From Heliopora coerulea (lineage: Eukaryota > Cnidaria > Anthozoa > Scleralcyonacea > Helioporidae): DNA of 64,000 nt. The first letter of the stretch is position 1; each line of letters starts with the position of its first letter. Below are positions 49,114 to 61,292 of this stretch, in pieces. Both the position numbers and the translations under genes were made by a program. The notes under the pieces are model-generated. The model saw only the letters and a program-made list of their open reading frames with translations. It was not told the DNA's origin and made no database searches. The stretch is taken from contig JASJOG010000078.1 of the NCBI GenBank assembly GCA_030142905.1, positions 248,001 to 312,000 of the forward strand, in the 5' to 3' direction.

Positions 49114-52100
49114 TGATTCGAGAAGTACTTGCGAAAATATGGCAATGTTTAAAAATTGGACAATTAAGCCTTATATACGCATAAAAGCCAGAATATGGTA
49201 AGATTAAGTGAAAAACCAAATAGTTGTAGGAAACTTTCCAAATACTTCTAAATTGTTCTCCTCCACCCAAACATCATGAAAAAAATCGATTTTCGTCGAT
49301 TTGACGATTTGCTGTAAAAATTTCTCCAACTCGTCAAAAACGCTTTATCTCGTCGGGATAAAACGATTACTAAAACGAACTGTGAAACAGTTGTGGCTTA
49401 AGTTTGCTGCAATGGTCGAATGTTTCCCAAAACTCGTCAATCGGTTTAAAATGATCTTTTCGGGTAAGAGATGAGAATAAAAGCATTAGTTGATTGATTC
49501 GAGAAGTACTTGCTAAAATATGGCAATGTTTAAAAATTGGACAATTAAGCCTTATATACGCATAAAAGCCAGAATATGGTAAGATTTAGTTAAACACCAA
49601 ATAGTTGTAGGAAACTTTCCAAATACTTCTAAATTGTTCTCCTCTTCCCAAACATCATGAAACAAATCGATTTTCGTCGATTTGACGATTTGCTGTAAAA
49701 ATTTCTCCAACTCGTCAAAAACGCTTTATCTCGTCGGGATAAAACGATTACTAAAACGAACTGTGAAAAAGTTGTGGCTTAAGTTTGCTGCATTGGTCGA
49801 ATGTTTCCCAAAACTCGTCAATCGGTTTAAAATGATGTTTTCGGGTCAGAGAAGAGAATGAAAGCATTAGTTGATTGATTCGAGAAGTCCTTGTAAAATA
49901 TGGCAATGTTTAAAAATTGGACAATTAAGCCTTATATACGCATAAAAGCCCGAATATGGTAAGATTTAGTTAAACACCAAATAGTTGTAGGAAACTTTCC
50001 AAATACTTCTAAATTGTTCTCCTCCACCTAACATCATGAAACAAATCGATTTTCGTCGATTTGACGATTTGCTGTAAAAATTTCTCCAACTCGTCAAAAA
50101 CGCTTTATCTCGACGGGATAAAACGATTACTAAAACGAACTGTGAAAAAGTTGTGGCTTAAGTTTGCTGCATTGGTCGAATGTTTCCCAAAACTCGTCAA
50201 TTGGTTTAAAATGATGTTTTCGGGTCAGAGAAGAGAATAAAAGCATTAGTTGATTGATTCGAGAAGTACTTGCGAAAATATGGCAATGTTTAAAAATTGG
50301 ACAATTAAGCTTTATATACGCATAAAAGCCAGAATATGGTAAGATTTAGTTAAACACCAAATAGTTGTAGGAAACTTTCCAAATACTTCTAAATTGTTCT
50401 CCTCCACCCAAACATCATGAAACAAATCGATTTTTGTCGATTTGACGATTTGCTGTAAAAATTTCTCCAACTCGTCAAAAACGCTTTATCTCGTCGGGAT
50501 AAGACGATTACTAAAACGAACTGTGAAACAAATGTGGCTTAAGTTTGTTGCATTGGTCGAATGTTTCCCAAAACTCGTCAATCGGTTTAAAATGATCTTT
50601 TCGGGACTGAGAAGAAAATAAAAGCATTAGTTGATTGATTCGAGAAGTACTTGCGAAAATATGGCAATGTTTAAAAATTGGACAATTAAGCCTTATATAC
50701 GCATAAAAGCCAGAATATGGTAAGATTTAGTTAAACACCAAATAGTTGTAGGAAACTTTCCAAATACTTCTCAATTGTTCTCCGCCTCCCAAACATCATG
50801 AAACAATACGATTTTCGTCGATTTGACGATTTGCTGTAAAAATTTCTCCAACTCGTCAAAAACGCTTTATCTCGTCGGGATAAAACGATTACTAAAACGA
50901 ACTGTGAAACAGTTGTGGCTTAAGTTTGTTGCATTTGTCGAATATTTGCAAAAACTCGTCAATCGGTTTAAAATGATCTTTTCGGGTCAGAGAAGAGAAT
51001 AAAAGCATTAGTTGATTGATTCGAGAAGTACTTGCGAAAATATGGCAATTTTAAAAATTGGACAATTAAGCTTTATATACGCATAAAAGCCAGAATATGG
51101 TAAGATTTAGTTAAACACCAAATAGTTGTAGGAAACTTTCCAAATACTTCTAAATTGTTCTCCTCCACCCAAACATCATGAAACAAATCGATTTTCGTCG
51201 ATTTGGCGATTTGCTGTAAAAATTTCTCCAACTCGTCAAAAACGCTTTATCTCGTCGGGATAAGACGATTACTAAAACGAACTGTGAAAAAGTTGTGGCT
51301 TAAGTTTGTTGCATTGGTCGAATATTTGCAAAAACTCGTCAATCGGTTTAAAATGATCTTTTCGGGTCAGAGAAGAGAATAAAAGCATTAGTTGATTGAT
51401 TCGAGAAGTACTTGCGAAAATATGGCAATGTTTAAAAATTGGACAATTAAGCCTTATATACGCATAAAAGCCAGAATATGGTAAGATTTAGTTAAACACC
51501 AAATAGTTGTAGGAAACTTTCCTAATACTTTAAATTGTTCTCCTCCACCCAAACATCATGAAACAAATCGATTTTTGTCGATTTGACGATTTGCTGTAAA
51601 AATTTCTCCAACTCGTCAAAAACGCTTTATCTCGTCGGGATAAGACGATTACTAAAACGAACTGTGAAACAGTTGTGGCTTAAGTTTGTTGCATTGGTCG
51701 AATGTTTCCCAAAACTCGTCAATCGGTTTAAAATGATCTTTTCGGGACTGAGAAGAAAATAAAAGCATTAGTTGATTGATTCGAGAAGTACTTGCGAAAA
51801 TATGGCAATGTTTAAAATTTGGACAATTAAGCCTTATATACGCATAAAAGCCAGAATATGGTAAGATTTAGTTAAACACCAAATAGTTGTAGGAAACTTT
51901 CCAAATACTTCTCAATTGTTCTCCGCCTCCCAAACATCATGAAACAAATCGATTTTCGTCGATTTGACGATTTGCTGTAAAAATTTCTCCAACTCGTCAA
52001 AAACGCTTTATCTCGTCGGGATAAAACGATTACTAAAACGAACTGTGAAACAGTTGTGGCTTAAGTTTGTTGCATTTGTCGAATATTTGCAAAAACTCGT

Positions 52101-52917
52101 CAATCGGTTTAAAATGATCTTTTCGGGTCAGAGAAGAGAATAAAAGCATTAGTTGATTGATTCGAGAAGTACTTGCGAAAATATGGCAATTTTAAAAATT
52201 GGACAATTAAGCTTTATATACGCATAAAAGCCAGAATATGGTAAGATTTAGTTAAACACCAAATAGTTGTAGGAAACTTTCCAAATACTTCTAAATTGTT
52301 CTCCTCCACCCAAACATCATGAAACAAATCGATTTTCGTCGATTTGACGATTTGCTGTAAAAATTTCTCCAACTCGTCAAAAACGCTTTATCTCGTCGGG
52401 ATAAGACGATTACTAAAACGAACTGTGAAAAAGTTGTGGCTTAAGTTTGTTGCATTGGTCGAATGTTTCCCAAAACTCGTCAATCGGTTTAAAATGATCT
52501 TTTCGGGTCAGAGAAGAGAATAAAAGCATTAGTTGATTGATTCGAGAAGTACTTGCGAAAATATGGCAATGTTTAAAAATTGGACAATTAAGCCTTATAT
52601 ACGCATAAAAGCCAGAATATGGTAAGATTTAGTTAAACACCAAATAGTTGTAGGAAACTTTCCTAATACTTTAAATTGTTCTCCTCCACCCAAACATCAT
52701 GAAACAAATCGATTTTCGTCGATTTGACGATATGCTGTAAAAATTTCTCCAACTCGTCAAAAACGCTTTATCTCGTCGGGATAAGACGATTACTAAAACG
52801 AACTGTGAAACAGTTGTGGCTTAAGTTTGTTGCATTAGTCGAATATTTGCAAAAACTCGTCAATCGGTTTAAAATGATCTTTTCGGGTCAGAGAAGAGAA
52901 TAAAAGCATTAGTTGAT

Positions 52918-53679
52918 TGATTCGAGAAGTACTTGCGAAAATATGGCAATGTTTAAAAATTGGACAATTAAGTTTTATATATGCATAAAAGCCAGAATAT
53001 GGTAAGATTTAGTTAAACACCAAATAGTTGTAGGAAACTTTCCAAATACTTCTAAATTGTTCTCCTCCACCCAAACATCATGAAACAAATCGATTTTCGT
53101 CGATTTGACGATTTGCTGTAAAAATTTCTCCAACTCGTCAAAAACGCTTTATCTCGTCGGGATAAGACGATTACTAAAACGAACTGTGAAAAAGTTGTGG
53201 CTTAAGTTTGTTGCATTGGTCGAATATTTGCAAAAACTCGTCAATCGGTTTAAAATGATCTTTTCGGGTCAGAGAAGAGAATAAAAGCATTAGTTGATTG
53301 ATTCGAGAAGTACTTGCGAAAATATGGCAATGTTTAAAAATTGGACAATTAAGTTTTATATATGCATAAAAGCCAGAATATGGTAAGATTTAGTTAAACA
53401 CCAAATAGTTGTAGGAAACTTTCCAAATACTTCTAAATTGTTCTCCTCCACCCAAACATCATGAAACAAATCGATTTTCGTCGATTTGACGATTTGCTGT
53501 AAAAATTTCTCCAACTCGTCAAAAACGCTTTATCTCGTCGGGATAAGACGATTACTAAAACGAACTGTGAAAAAGTTGTGGCTTAAGTTTGTTGCATTGG
53601 TCGAATGTTTCCCAAAACTCGTCAATCGGTTTAAAATGATCTTTTCGGGTCAGAGAAGAGAATAAAAGCATTAGTTGAT
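52918..53679 (+). repeat. Single-monomer duplication U-U in H2
   Basis: Two adjacent U units both carry AAGTTTTATATATGC. The first has AATATTTGCAAAAAC and the second AATGTTTCCCAAAAC near the right end, so the first has exchanged its right end with another type. Confidence 0.82.
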
Positions 53680-54060
53680 TGATTCGAGAAGTACTTGCGA
53701 AAATATGGCAATGTTTAAAAATTGGACAATTAAGCCTTATATATGATTAAATGCCAGAATATGGTAAGATTTAGTTAAACACCAAATAGTTGTAGGAAAC
53801 TTTCCAAATACTTCTAAATTGTTCTCCTCCACCCAAACATCATGAAACAAATCGATTTTCGTCGATTTGACGATTTGCTATAAAAATTTCTCCAACTCGT
53901 CAAAAACGCTTTATCTCGTCGGGATAAGACGATTACTAAAACGAACTGTGAAAAAGTTGTGGCTTAAGTTTGTTGCATTTGTCGAATATTTGCAAAAACT
54001 CGTCAATCGGTTAAAAATGATCTTTTCGGGTCAGAGAAGAGAATAAAAGCATTAGTTGAT
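53680..54060 (+). repeat. Chimeric monomer V/W in H2
   Basis: V start (ATATGATTAAATG, GCTATAAAA), GTGAAAAAG in the middle, W end (CATTTGTCG, AATATTTGC, GGTTAAAAATG), followed by X2. A similar fusion at 63198-63578 has GTGAAACAG in the middle, so the two may be separate events. Confidence 0.8.
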
Positions 54061-56726
54061 TGATTCGAGAAGTACTTGCGAAAATATGGCAATGTTCAAA
54101 AATTGGACAAATAAGCCTTATATACGCATAAAAGCCAGAATATGGTAAGATTTAGTTAAACACCAAATAGTTGTAGGAAAATTTCCAAATACTTCTAAAT
54201 TGTTCTCCTCCACCTAAACATCATGAAACAAATCGATTTTCTTCGATTTAACGATTTGCTGTAAAAATTTCTCCAACTCGTCAAAAACGCTTTATCTCGT
54301 CGGGATAAGACGATTACTAAAACGAACTGTGAAACAGTTGTGGCTTAAGTTTGTTGCATTTGTCGAATATTTGCAAAAACTCGTCAATCGGTTTAAAATG
54401 ATCTTTTCGGGTCCGAGAAGAGAATAAAAGCATTAGTTGATTGATTCCAGAAGTACTTGAGAAAATATGGCAATGTTTAAAAATTGGACAATTAAGCTTT
54501 ATATACGCATAAAATCCCGAATATGGTAAGATTTAGTTAAACACCAAATAGTTGTAGGAAACTTTCCAAATACTTCTAAATTGTTCTCCTGCACCCAAAC
54601 ATCATGAAACAAATCGATTTTCGTCGATTTGACGATTTGCTGTAAAAATTTCTCCAACTCGTCAAAAACGCTTTATCTCGTCGAGATAAGACGATTACTA
54701 AAACGAACTGTGAAACAGTTGTGGCTTAAGTTTGTTGCATTGGTCGAATGTTTCCCAAAACTCGTCAATCGGTTTAAAATGATCTTTTCGGGTCAGAGAA
54801 GAGAATAAAAGCATTAGTTGATTGATTCGAGAAGTACTTGCGAAAATATGGCAATGTTTAAAAATTGGACAATTAAGCCTTATATACGCATAAAAGCCAG
54901 AATATGGTAAGATTAAGTGAAAAACCAAATAGTTGTAGGAAACTTTCCAAATACTTCTAAATTGTTCTCCTCCACCCAAACATCATGAAAAAAATCGATT
55001 TTCGTCGATTTGACGATTTGCTGTAAAAATTTCTCCAACTCGTCAAAAACGCTTTATCTCGTCGGGATAAAACGATTACTAAAACGAACTGTGAAACAGT
55101 TGTGGCTTAAGTTTGCTGCAATGGTCGAATGTTTCCCAAAACTCGTCAATCGGTTTAAAATGATCTTTTCGGGTAAGAGATGAGAATAAAAGCATTAGTT
55201 GATTGATTCGAGAAGTACTTGCTAAAATATGGCAATGTTTAAAAATTGGACAATTAAGCCTTATATACGCATAAAAGCCAGAATATGGTAAGATTTAGTT
55301 AAACACCAAATAGTTGTAGGAAACTTTCCAAATACTTCTAAATTGTTCTCCTCTTCCCAAACATCATGAAACAAATCGATTTTCGTCGATTTGACGATTT
55401 GCTGTAAAAATTTCTCCAACTCGTCAAAAACGCTTTATCTCGTCGGGATAAAACGATTACTAAAACGAACTGTGAAAAAGTTGTGGCTTAAGTTTGCTGC
55501 ATTGGTCGAATGTTTCCCAAAACTCGTCAATCGGTTTAAAATGATGTTTTCGGGTCAGAGAAGAGAATGAAAGCATTAGTTGATTGATTCGAGAAGTCCT
55601 TGTAAAATATGGCAATGTTTAAAAATTGGACAATTAAGCCTTATATACGCATAAAAGCCAGAATATGGTAAGATTTAGTTAAACACCAAATAGTTGTAGG
55701 AAACTTTCCAAATACTTCTAAATTGTTCTCCTCCACCTAAACATCATGAAACAAATCGATTTTCGTCGATTTGACGATTTGCTGTAAAAATTTCTCCAAC
55801 TCGTCAAAAACGCTTTATCTCGACGGGATAAAACGATTACTAAAACGAACTGTGAAAAAGTTGTGGCTTAAGTTTGCTGCATTGGTCGAATGTTTCCCAA
55901 AACTCGTCAATTGGTTTAAAATGATGTTTTCGGGTCAGAGAAGAGAATAAAAGCATTAGTTGATTGATTCGAGAAGTACTTGCGAAAATATGGCAATGTT
56001 TAAAAATTGGACAATTAAGCTTTATATACGCATAAAAGCCAGAATATGGTAAGATTTAGTTAAACACCAAATAGTTGTAGGAAACTTTCCAAATACTTCT
56101 AAATTGTTCTCCTCCACCCAAACATCATGAAACAAATCGATTTTTGTCGATTTGACGATTTGCTGTAAAAATTTCTCCAACTCGTCAAAAACGCTTTATC
56201 TCGTCGGGATAAGACGATTACTAAAACGAACTGTGAAACAAATGTGGCTTAAGTTTGTTGCATTGGTCGAATGTTTCCCAAAACTCGTCAATCGGTTTAA
56301 AATGATCTTTTCGGGACTGAGAAGAAAATAAAAGCATTAGTTGATTGATTCGAGAAGTACTTGCGAAAATATGGCAATGTTTAAAAATTGGACAATTAAG
56401 CCTTATATACGCATAAAAGCCAGAATATGGTAAGATTTAGTTAAACACCAAATAGTTGTAGGAAACTTTCCAAATACTTCTCAATTGTTCTCCGCCTCCC
56501 AAACATCATGAAACAATACGATTTTCGTCGATTTGACGATTTGCTGTAAAAATTTCTCCAACTCGTCAAAAACGCTTTATCTCGTCGGGATAAAACGATT
56601 ACTAAAACGAACTGTGAAACAGTTGTGGCTTAAGTTTGTTGCATTTGTCGAATATTTGCAAAAACTCGTCAATCGGTTTAAAATGATCTTTTCGGGTCAG
56701 AGAAGAGAATAAAAGCATTAGTTGAT

Positions 56727-59006
56727 TGATTCGAGAAGTACTTGCGAAAATATGGCAATTTTAAAAATTGGACAATTAAGCTTTATATACGCATAAAAGC
56801 CAGAATATGGTAAGATTTAGTTAAACACCAAATAGTTGTAGGAAACTTTCCAAATACTTCTAAATTGTTCTCCTCCACCCAAACATCATGAAACAAATCG
56901 ATTTTCGTCGATTTGGCGATTTGCTGTAAAAATTTCTCCAACTCGTCAAAAACGCTTTATCTCGTCGGGATAAGACGATTACTAAAACGAACTGTGAAAA
57001 AGTTGTGGCTTAAGTTTGTTGCATTGGTCGAATATTTGCAAAAACTCGTCAATCGGTTTAAAATGATCTTTTCGGGTCAGAGAAGAGAATAAAAGCATTA
57101 GTTGATTGATTCGAGAAGTACTTGCGAAAATATGGCAATGTTTAAAAATTGGACAATTAAGCTTTATATACGCATAAAAGCCAGAATATGGTAAGATTTA
57201 GTTAAACACCAAATAGTTGTAGGAAACTTTCCTAATACTTTAAATTGTTCTCCTCCACCCAAACATCATGAAACAAATCGATTTTTGTCGATTTGACGAT
57301 TTGCTGTAAAAATTTCTCCAACTCGTCAAAAACGCTTTATCTCGTCGGGATAAGACGATTACTAAAACGAACTGTGAAACAGTTGTGGCTTAAGTTTGTT
57401 GCATTGGTCGAATGTTTCCCAAAACTCGTCAATCGGTTTAAAATGATCTTTTCGGGTCAGAGAAGAGAATAAAAGCATTAGTTGATTGATTCGAGAAGTA
57501 CTTGCGAAAATATGGCAATGTTTAAAAATTGGACAATTAAGCCTTATATACGCATAAAAGCCAGAATATGGTAAGATTTAGTTAAACACCAAATAGTTGT
57601 AGGAAACTTTCCAAATACTTTAAATTGTTCTCCTCCACCCAAACATCATGAAACAAATCGATTTTCGTCGATTTGACGATATGCTGTAAAAATTTCTCCA
57701 ACTCGTCAAAAACGCTTTATCTCGTCGGGATAAGACGATTACTAAAACGAACTGTGAAACAGTTGTGGCTTAAGTTTGTTGCATTAGTCGAATATTTGCA
57801 AAAACTCGTCAATCGGTTTAAAATGATCTTTTCGGGTCAGAGAAGAGAATAAAAGCATTAGTTGATTGATTCGAGAAGTACTTGCGAAAATATGGCAATT
57901 TTAAAAATTGGACAATTAAGCTTTATATACGCATAAAAGCCAGAATATGGTAAGATTTAGTTAAACACCAAATAGTTGTAGGAAACTTTCCAAATACTTC
58001 TAAATTGTTCTCCTCCACCCAAACATCATGAAACAAATCGATTTTCGTCGATTTGGCGATTTGCTGTAAAAATTTCTCCAACTCGTCAAAAACGCTTTAT
58101 CTCGTCGGGATAAGACGATTACTAAAACGAACTGTGAAAAAGTTGTGGCTTAAGTTTGTTGCATTGGTCGAATATTTGCAAAAACTCGTCAATCGGTTTA
58201 AAATGATCTTTTCGGGTCAGAGAAGAGAATAAAAGCATTAGTTGATTGATTCGAGAAGTACTTGCGAAAATATGGCAATGTTTAAAAATTGGACAATTAA
58301 GCCTTATATACGCATAAAAGCCAGAATATGGTAAGATTTAGTTAAACACCAAATAGTTGTAGGAAACTTTCCTAATACTTTAAATTGTTCTCCTCCACCC
58401 AAACATCATGAAACAAATCGATTTTTGTCGATTTGACGATTTGCTGTAAAAATTTCTCCAACTCGTCAAAAACGCTTTATCTCGTCGGGATAAGACGATT
58501 ACTAAAACGAACTGTGAAACAGTTGTGGCTTAAGTTTGTTGCATTGGTCGAATGTTTCCCAAAACTCGTCAATCGGTTTAAAATGATCTTTTCGGGTCAG
58601 AGAAGAGAATAAAAGCATTAGTTGATTGATTCGAGAAGTACTTGCGAAAATATGGCAATGTTTAAAAATTGGACAATTAAGCCTTATATACGCATAAAAG
58701 CCAGAATATGGTAAGATTTAGTTAAACACCAAATAGTTGTAGGAAACTTTCCTAATACTTTAAATTGTTCTCCTCCACCCAAACATCATGAAACAAATCG
58801 ATTTTCGTCGATTTGACGATATGCTGTAAAAATTTCTCCAACTCGTCAAAAACGCTTTATCTCGTCGGGATAAGACGATTACTAAAACGAACTGTGAAAC
58901 AGTTGTGGCTTAAGTTTGTTGCATTAGTCGAATATTTGCAAAAACTCGTCAATCGGTTTAAAATGATCTTTTCGGGTCAGAGAAGAGAATAAAAGCATTA
59001 GTTGAT
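56727..59006 (+). repeat. 3-monomer tandem pair inside H3 (1,140 bp twice)
   Basis: S-(T/Q)-T at 56727-57866 is followed by S-(T/Q)-T at 57867-59006, each 1,140 bp. Both S units have GATTTGGCGAT. Differences are that the first T/Q has GCTTTAT where the second has GCCTTAT, and the first T is an R/T fusion with CCAAATACTTTAAATTG while the second has the normal CCTAATACTTTAAATTG. Confidence 0.87.
57487..57866 (+). repeat. Chimeric monomer R/T in H3
   Basis: The left part has CTTTCCAAATAC as in R; directly after, ACTTTAAATTG, CCACCCA, GATATGCTG and CATTAGTCG follow as in T. The switch is near unit position 130. It replaces the R and S units that H1 and H2 have between T/Q and T. Confidence 0.78.
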
Positions 59007-59768
59007 TGATTCGAGAAGTACTTGCGAAAATATGGCAATGTTTAAAAATTGGACAATTAAGTTTTATATATGCATAAAAGCCAGAATATGGTAAGATTTA
59101 GTTAAACACCAAATAGTTGTAGGAAACTTTCCAAATACTTCTAAATTGTTCTCCTCCACCCAAACATCATGAAACAAATCGATTTTCGTCGATTTGACGA
59201 TTTGCTGTAAAAATTTCTCCAACTCGTCAAAAACGCTTTATCTCGTCGGGATAAGACGATTACTAAAACGAACTGTGAAAAAGTTGTGGCTTAAGTTTGT
59301 TGCATTGGTCGAATGTTTCCCAAAACTCGTCAATCGGTTTAAAATGATCTTTTCGGGTCAGAGAAGAGAATAAAAGCATTAGTTGATTGATTCGAGAAGT
59401 ACTTGCGAAAATATGGCAATGTTTAAAAATTGGACAATTAAGCCTTATATATGATTAAATGCCAGAATATGGTAAGATTTAGTTAAACACCAAATAGTTG
59501 TAGGAAACTTTCCAAATACTTCTAAATTGTTCTCCTCCACCCAAACATCATGAAACAAATCGATTTTCGTCGATTTGACGATTTGCTATAAAAATTTCTC
59601 CAACTCGTCAAAAACGCTTTATCTCGTCGGGATAAGACGATTACTAAAACGAACTGTGAAACAGTTGTGGCTTAAGTTTGTTGCATTGGTCGAATGTTTC
59701 CCAAAACTCGTCAATCGGTTTAAAATGATCTTTTCGGGTCAGAGAAGAGAATAAAAGCATTAGTTGAT

Positions 59769-61292
59769 TGATTCGAGAAGTACTTGCGAAAATATGGCAA
59801 TGTTCAAAAATTGGACAATTAAGCCTTATATACGCATAAAAGCCAGAATATGGTAAGATTTAGTTAAACACCAAATAGTTGTAGGAAAATTTCCAAATAC
59901 TTCTAAATTGTTCTCCTCCACCTAAACATCATGAAACAAATCGATTTTCTTCGATTTAACGATTTGCTGTAAAAATTTCTCCAACTCGTCAAAAACGCTT
60001 TATCTCGTCGGGATAAGACGATTACTAAAACGAACTGTGAAACAGTTGTGGCTTAAGTTTGTTGCATTTGTCGAATATTTGCAAAAACTCGTCAATCGGT
60101 TTAAAATGATCTTTTCGGGTCCGAGAAGAGAATAAAAGCATTAGTTGATTGATTCCAGAAGTACTTGAGAAAATATGGCAATGTTTAAAAATTGGACAAT
60201 TAAGCTTTATATACGCATAATATCCCGAATATGGTAAGATTTAGTTAAACACCAAATAGTTGTAGGAAACTTTCCAAATACTTCTAAATTGTTCTCCTGC
60301 ACCCAAACATCATGAAACAAATCGATTTTCGTCGATTTGACGATTTGCTGTAAAAATTTCTCCAACTCGTCAAAAACGCTTTATCTCGTCGAGATAAGAC
60401 GATTACTAAAACGAACTGTGAAAAAGTTGTGGCTTAAGTTTGTTGCATTTGTCGAATATTTGCAAAAACTCGTCAATCGGTTAAAAATGATCTTTTCGGG
60501 TCAGAGAAGAGAATAAAAGCATTAGTTGATTGATTCGAGAAGTACTTGCGAAAATATGGCAATGTTCAAAAATTGGACAAATAAGCCTTATATACGCATA
60601 AAAGCCAGAATATGGTAAGATTTAGTTAAACACCAAATAGTTGTAGGAAAATTTCCAAATACTTCTAAATTGTTCTCCTCCACCTAAACATCATGAAACA
60701 AATCGATTTTCTTCGATTTAACGATTTGCTGTAAAAATTTCTCCAACTCGTCAAAAACGCTTTATCTCGTCGGGATAAGACGATTACTAAAACGAACTGT
60801 GAAACAGTTGTGGCTTAAGTTTGTTGCATTTGTCGAATATTTGCAAAAACTCGTCAATCGGTTTAAAATGATCTTTTCGGGTCCGAGAAGAGAATAAAAG
60901 CATTAGTTGATTGATTCCAGAAGTACTTGAGAAAATATGGCAATGTTTAAAAATTGGACAATTAAGCTTTATATACGCATAAAAGCCAGAATATGGTAAG
61001 ATTTAGTTAAACACCAAATAGTTGTAGGAAACTTTCCAAATACTTCTAAATTGTTCTCCTGCACCCAAACATCATGAAACAAATCGATTTTCGTCGATTT
61101 GACGATTTGCTGTAAAAATTTCTCCAACTCGTCAAAAACGCTTTATCTCGTCGAGATAAGACGATTACTAAAACGAACTGTGAAACAGTTGTGGCTTAAG
61201 TTTGTTGCATTGGTCGAATGTTTCCCAAAACTCGTCAATCGGTTTAAAATGATCTTTTCGGGTCAGAGAAGAGAATAAAAGCATTAGTTGAT
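59769..61292 (+). repeat. 2-monomer tandem pair X2-Y inside H3 (762 bp twice)
   Basis: X2 59769, Y/W 60150, X2 60531, Y 60912. The Y/W fusion has the same ATAATATCCCG mark and the same switch point as the one at 47971, so the two arose from one event and were copied with the higher-order unit. The last Y differs from other Y units by AAAGCCAGAAT in place of AAATCCCGAAT. Confidence 0.85.

Larger units (their letters stand above)
49114..54822 (+). repeat. 15-monomer higher-order unit H2 (5,709 bp)
   Basis: Monomer starts 49114 Z (GAAAAAAAT, CTGCAATGG), 49495 Pz (GAATGAAAGC end), 49876 Pk (GAAGTCCTTGTAAAATATGG, 379 bp), 50255 Q (AAATGTGG), 50636 R (CAATACG), 51017 S (GATTTGGCGAT), 51397 T/Q, 51777 R (TTTAAAATTTGG), 52158 S, 52538 T, 52918 U, 53299 U, 53680 V/W chimera, 54061 X2, 54442 Y. 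Compared with H1 it has a doubled U, no separate W, and a single X2-Y pair. Confidence 0.92.
54823..61292 (+). repeat. 17-monomer higher-order unit H3 (6,470 bp)
   Basis: Monomer starts 54823 Z, 55204 Pz, 55585 Pk (GTCCTTGTAAAATATGG), 55965 Q (AAATGTGG), 56346 R (CAATACG), 56727 S (GATTTGGCGAT), 57107 T/Q, 57487 R/T chimera, 57867 S (GATTTGGCGAT), 58247 T/Q, 58627 T, 59007 U, 59388 V, 59769 X2 (AATTAAGCC), 60150 Y/W chimera, 60531 X2, 60912 Y. It has the doubled X2-Y end of H1 and the derived Z, Pz and Pk marks of H2. W is missing between V and X2. Confidence 0.92.
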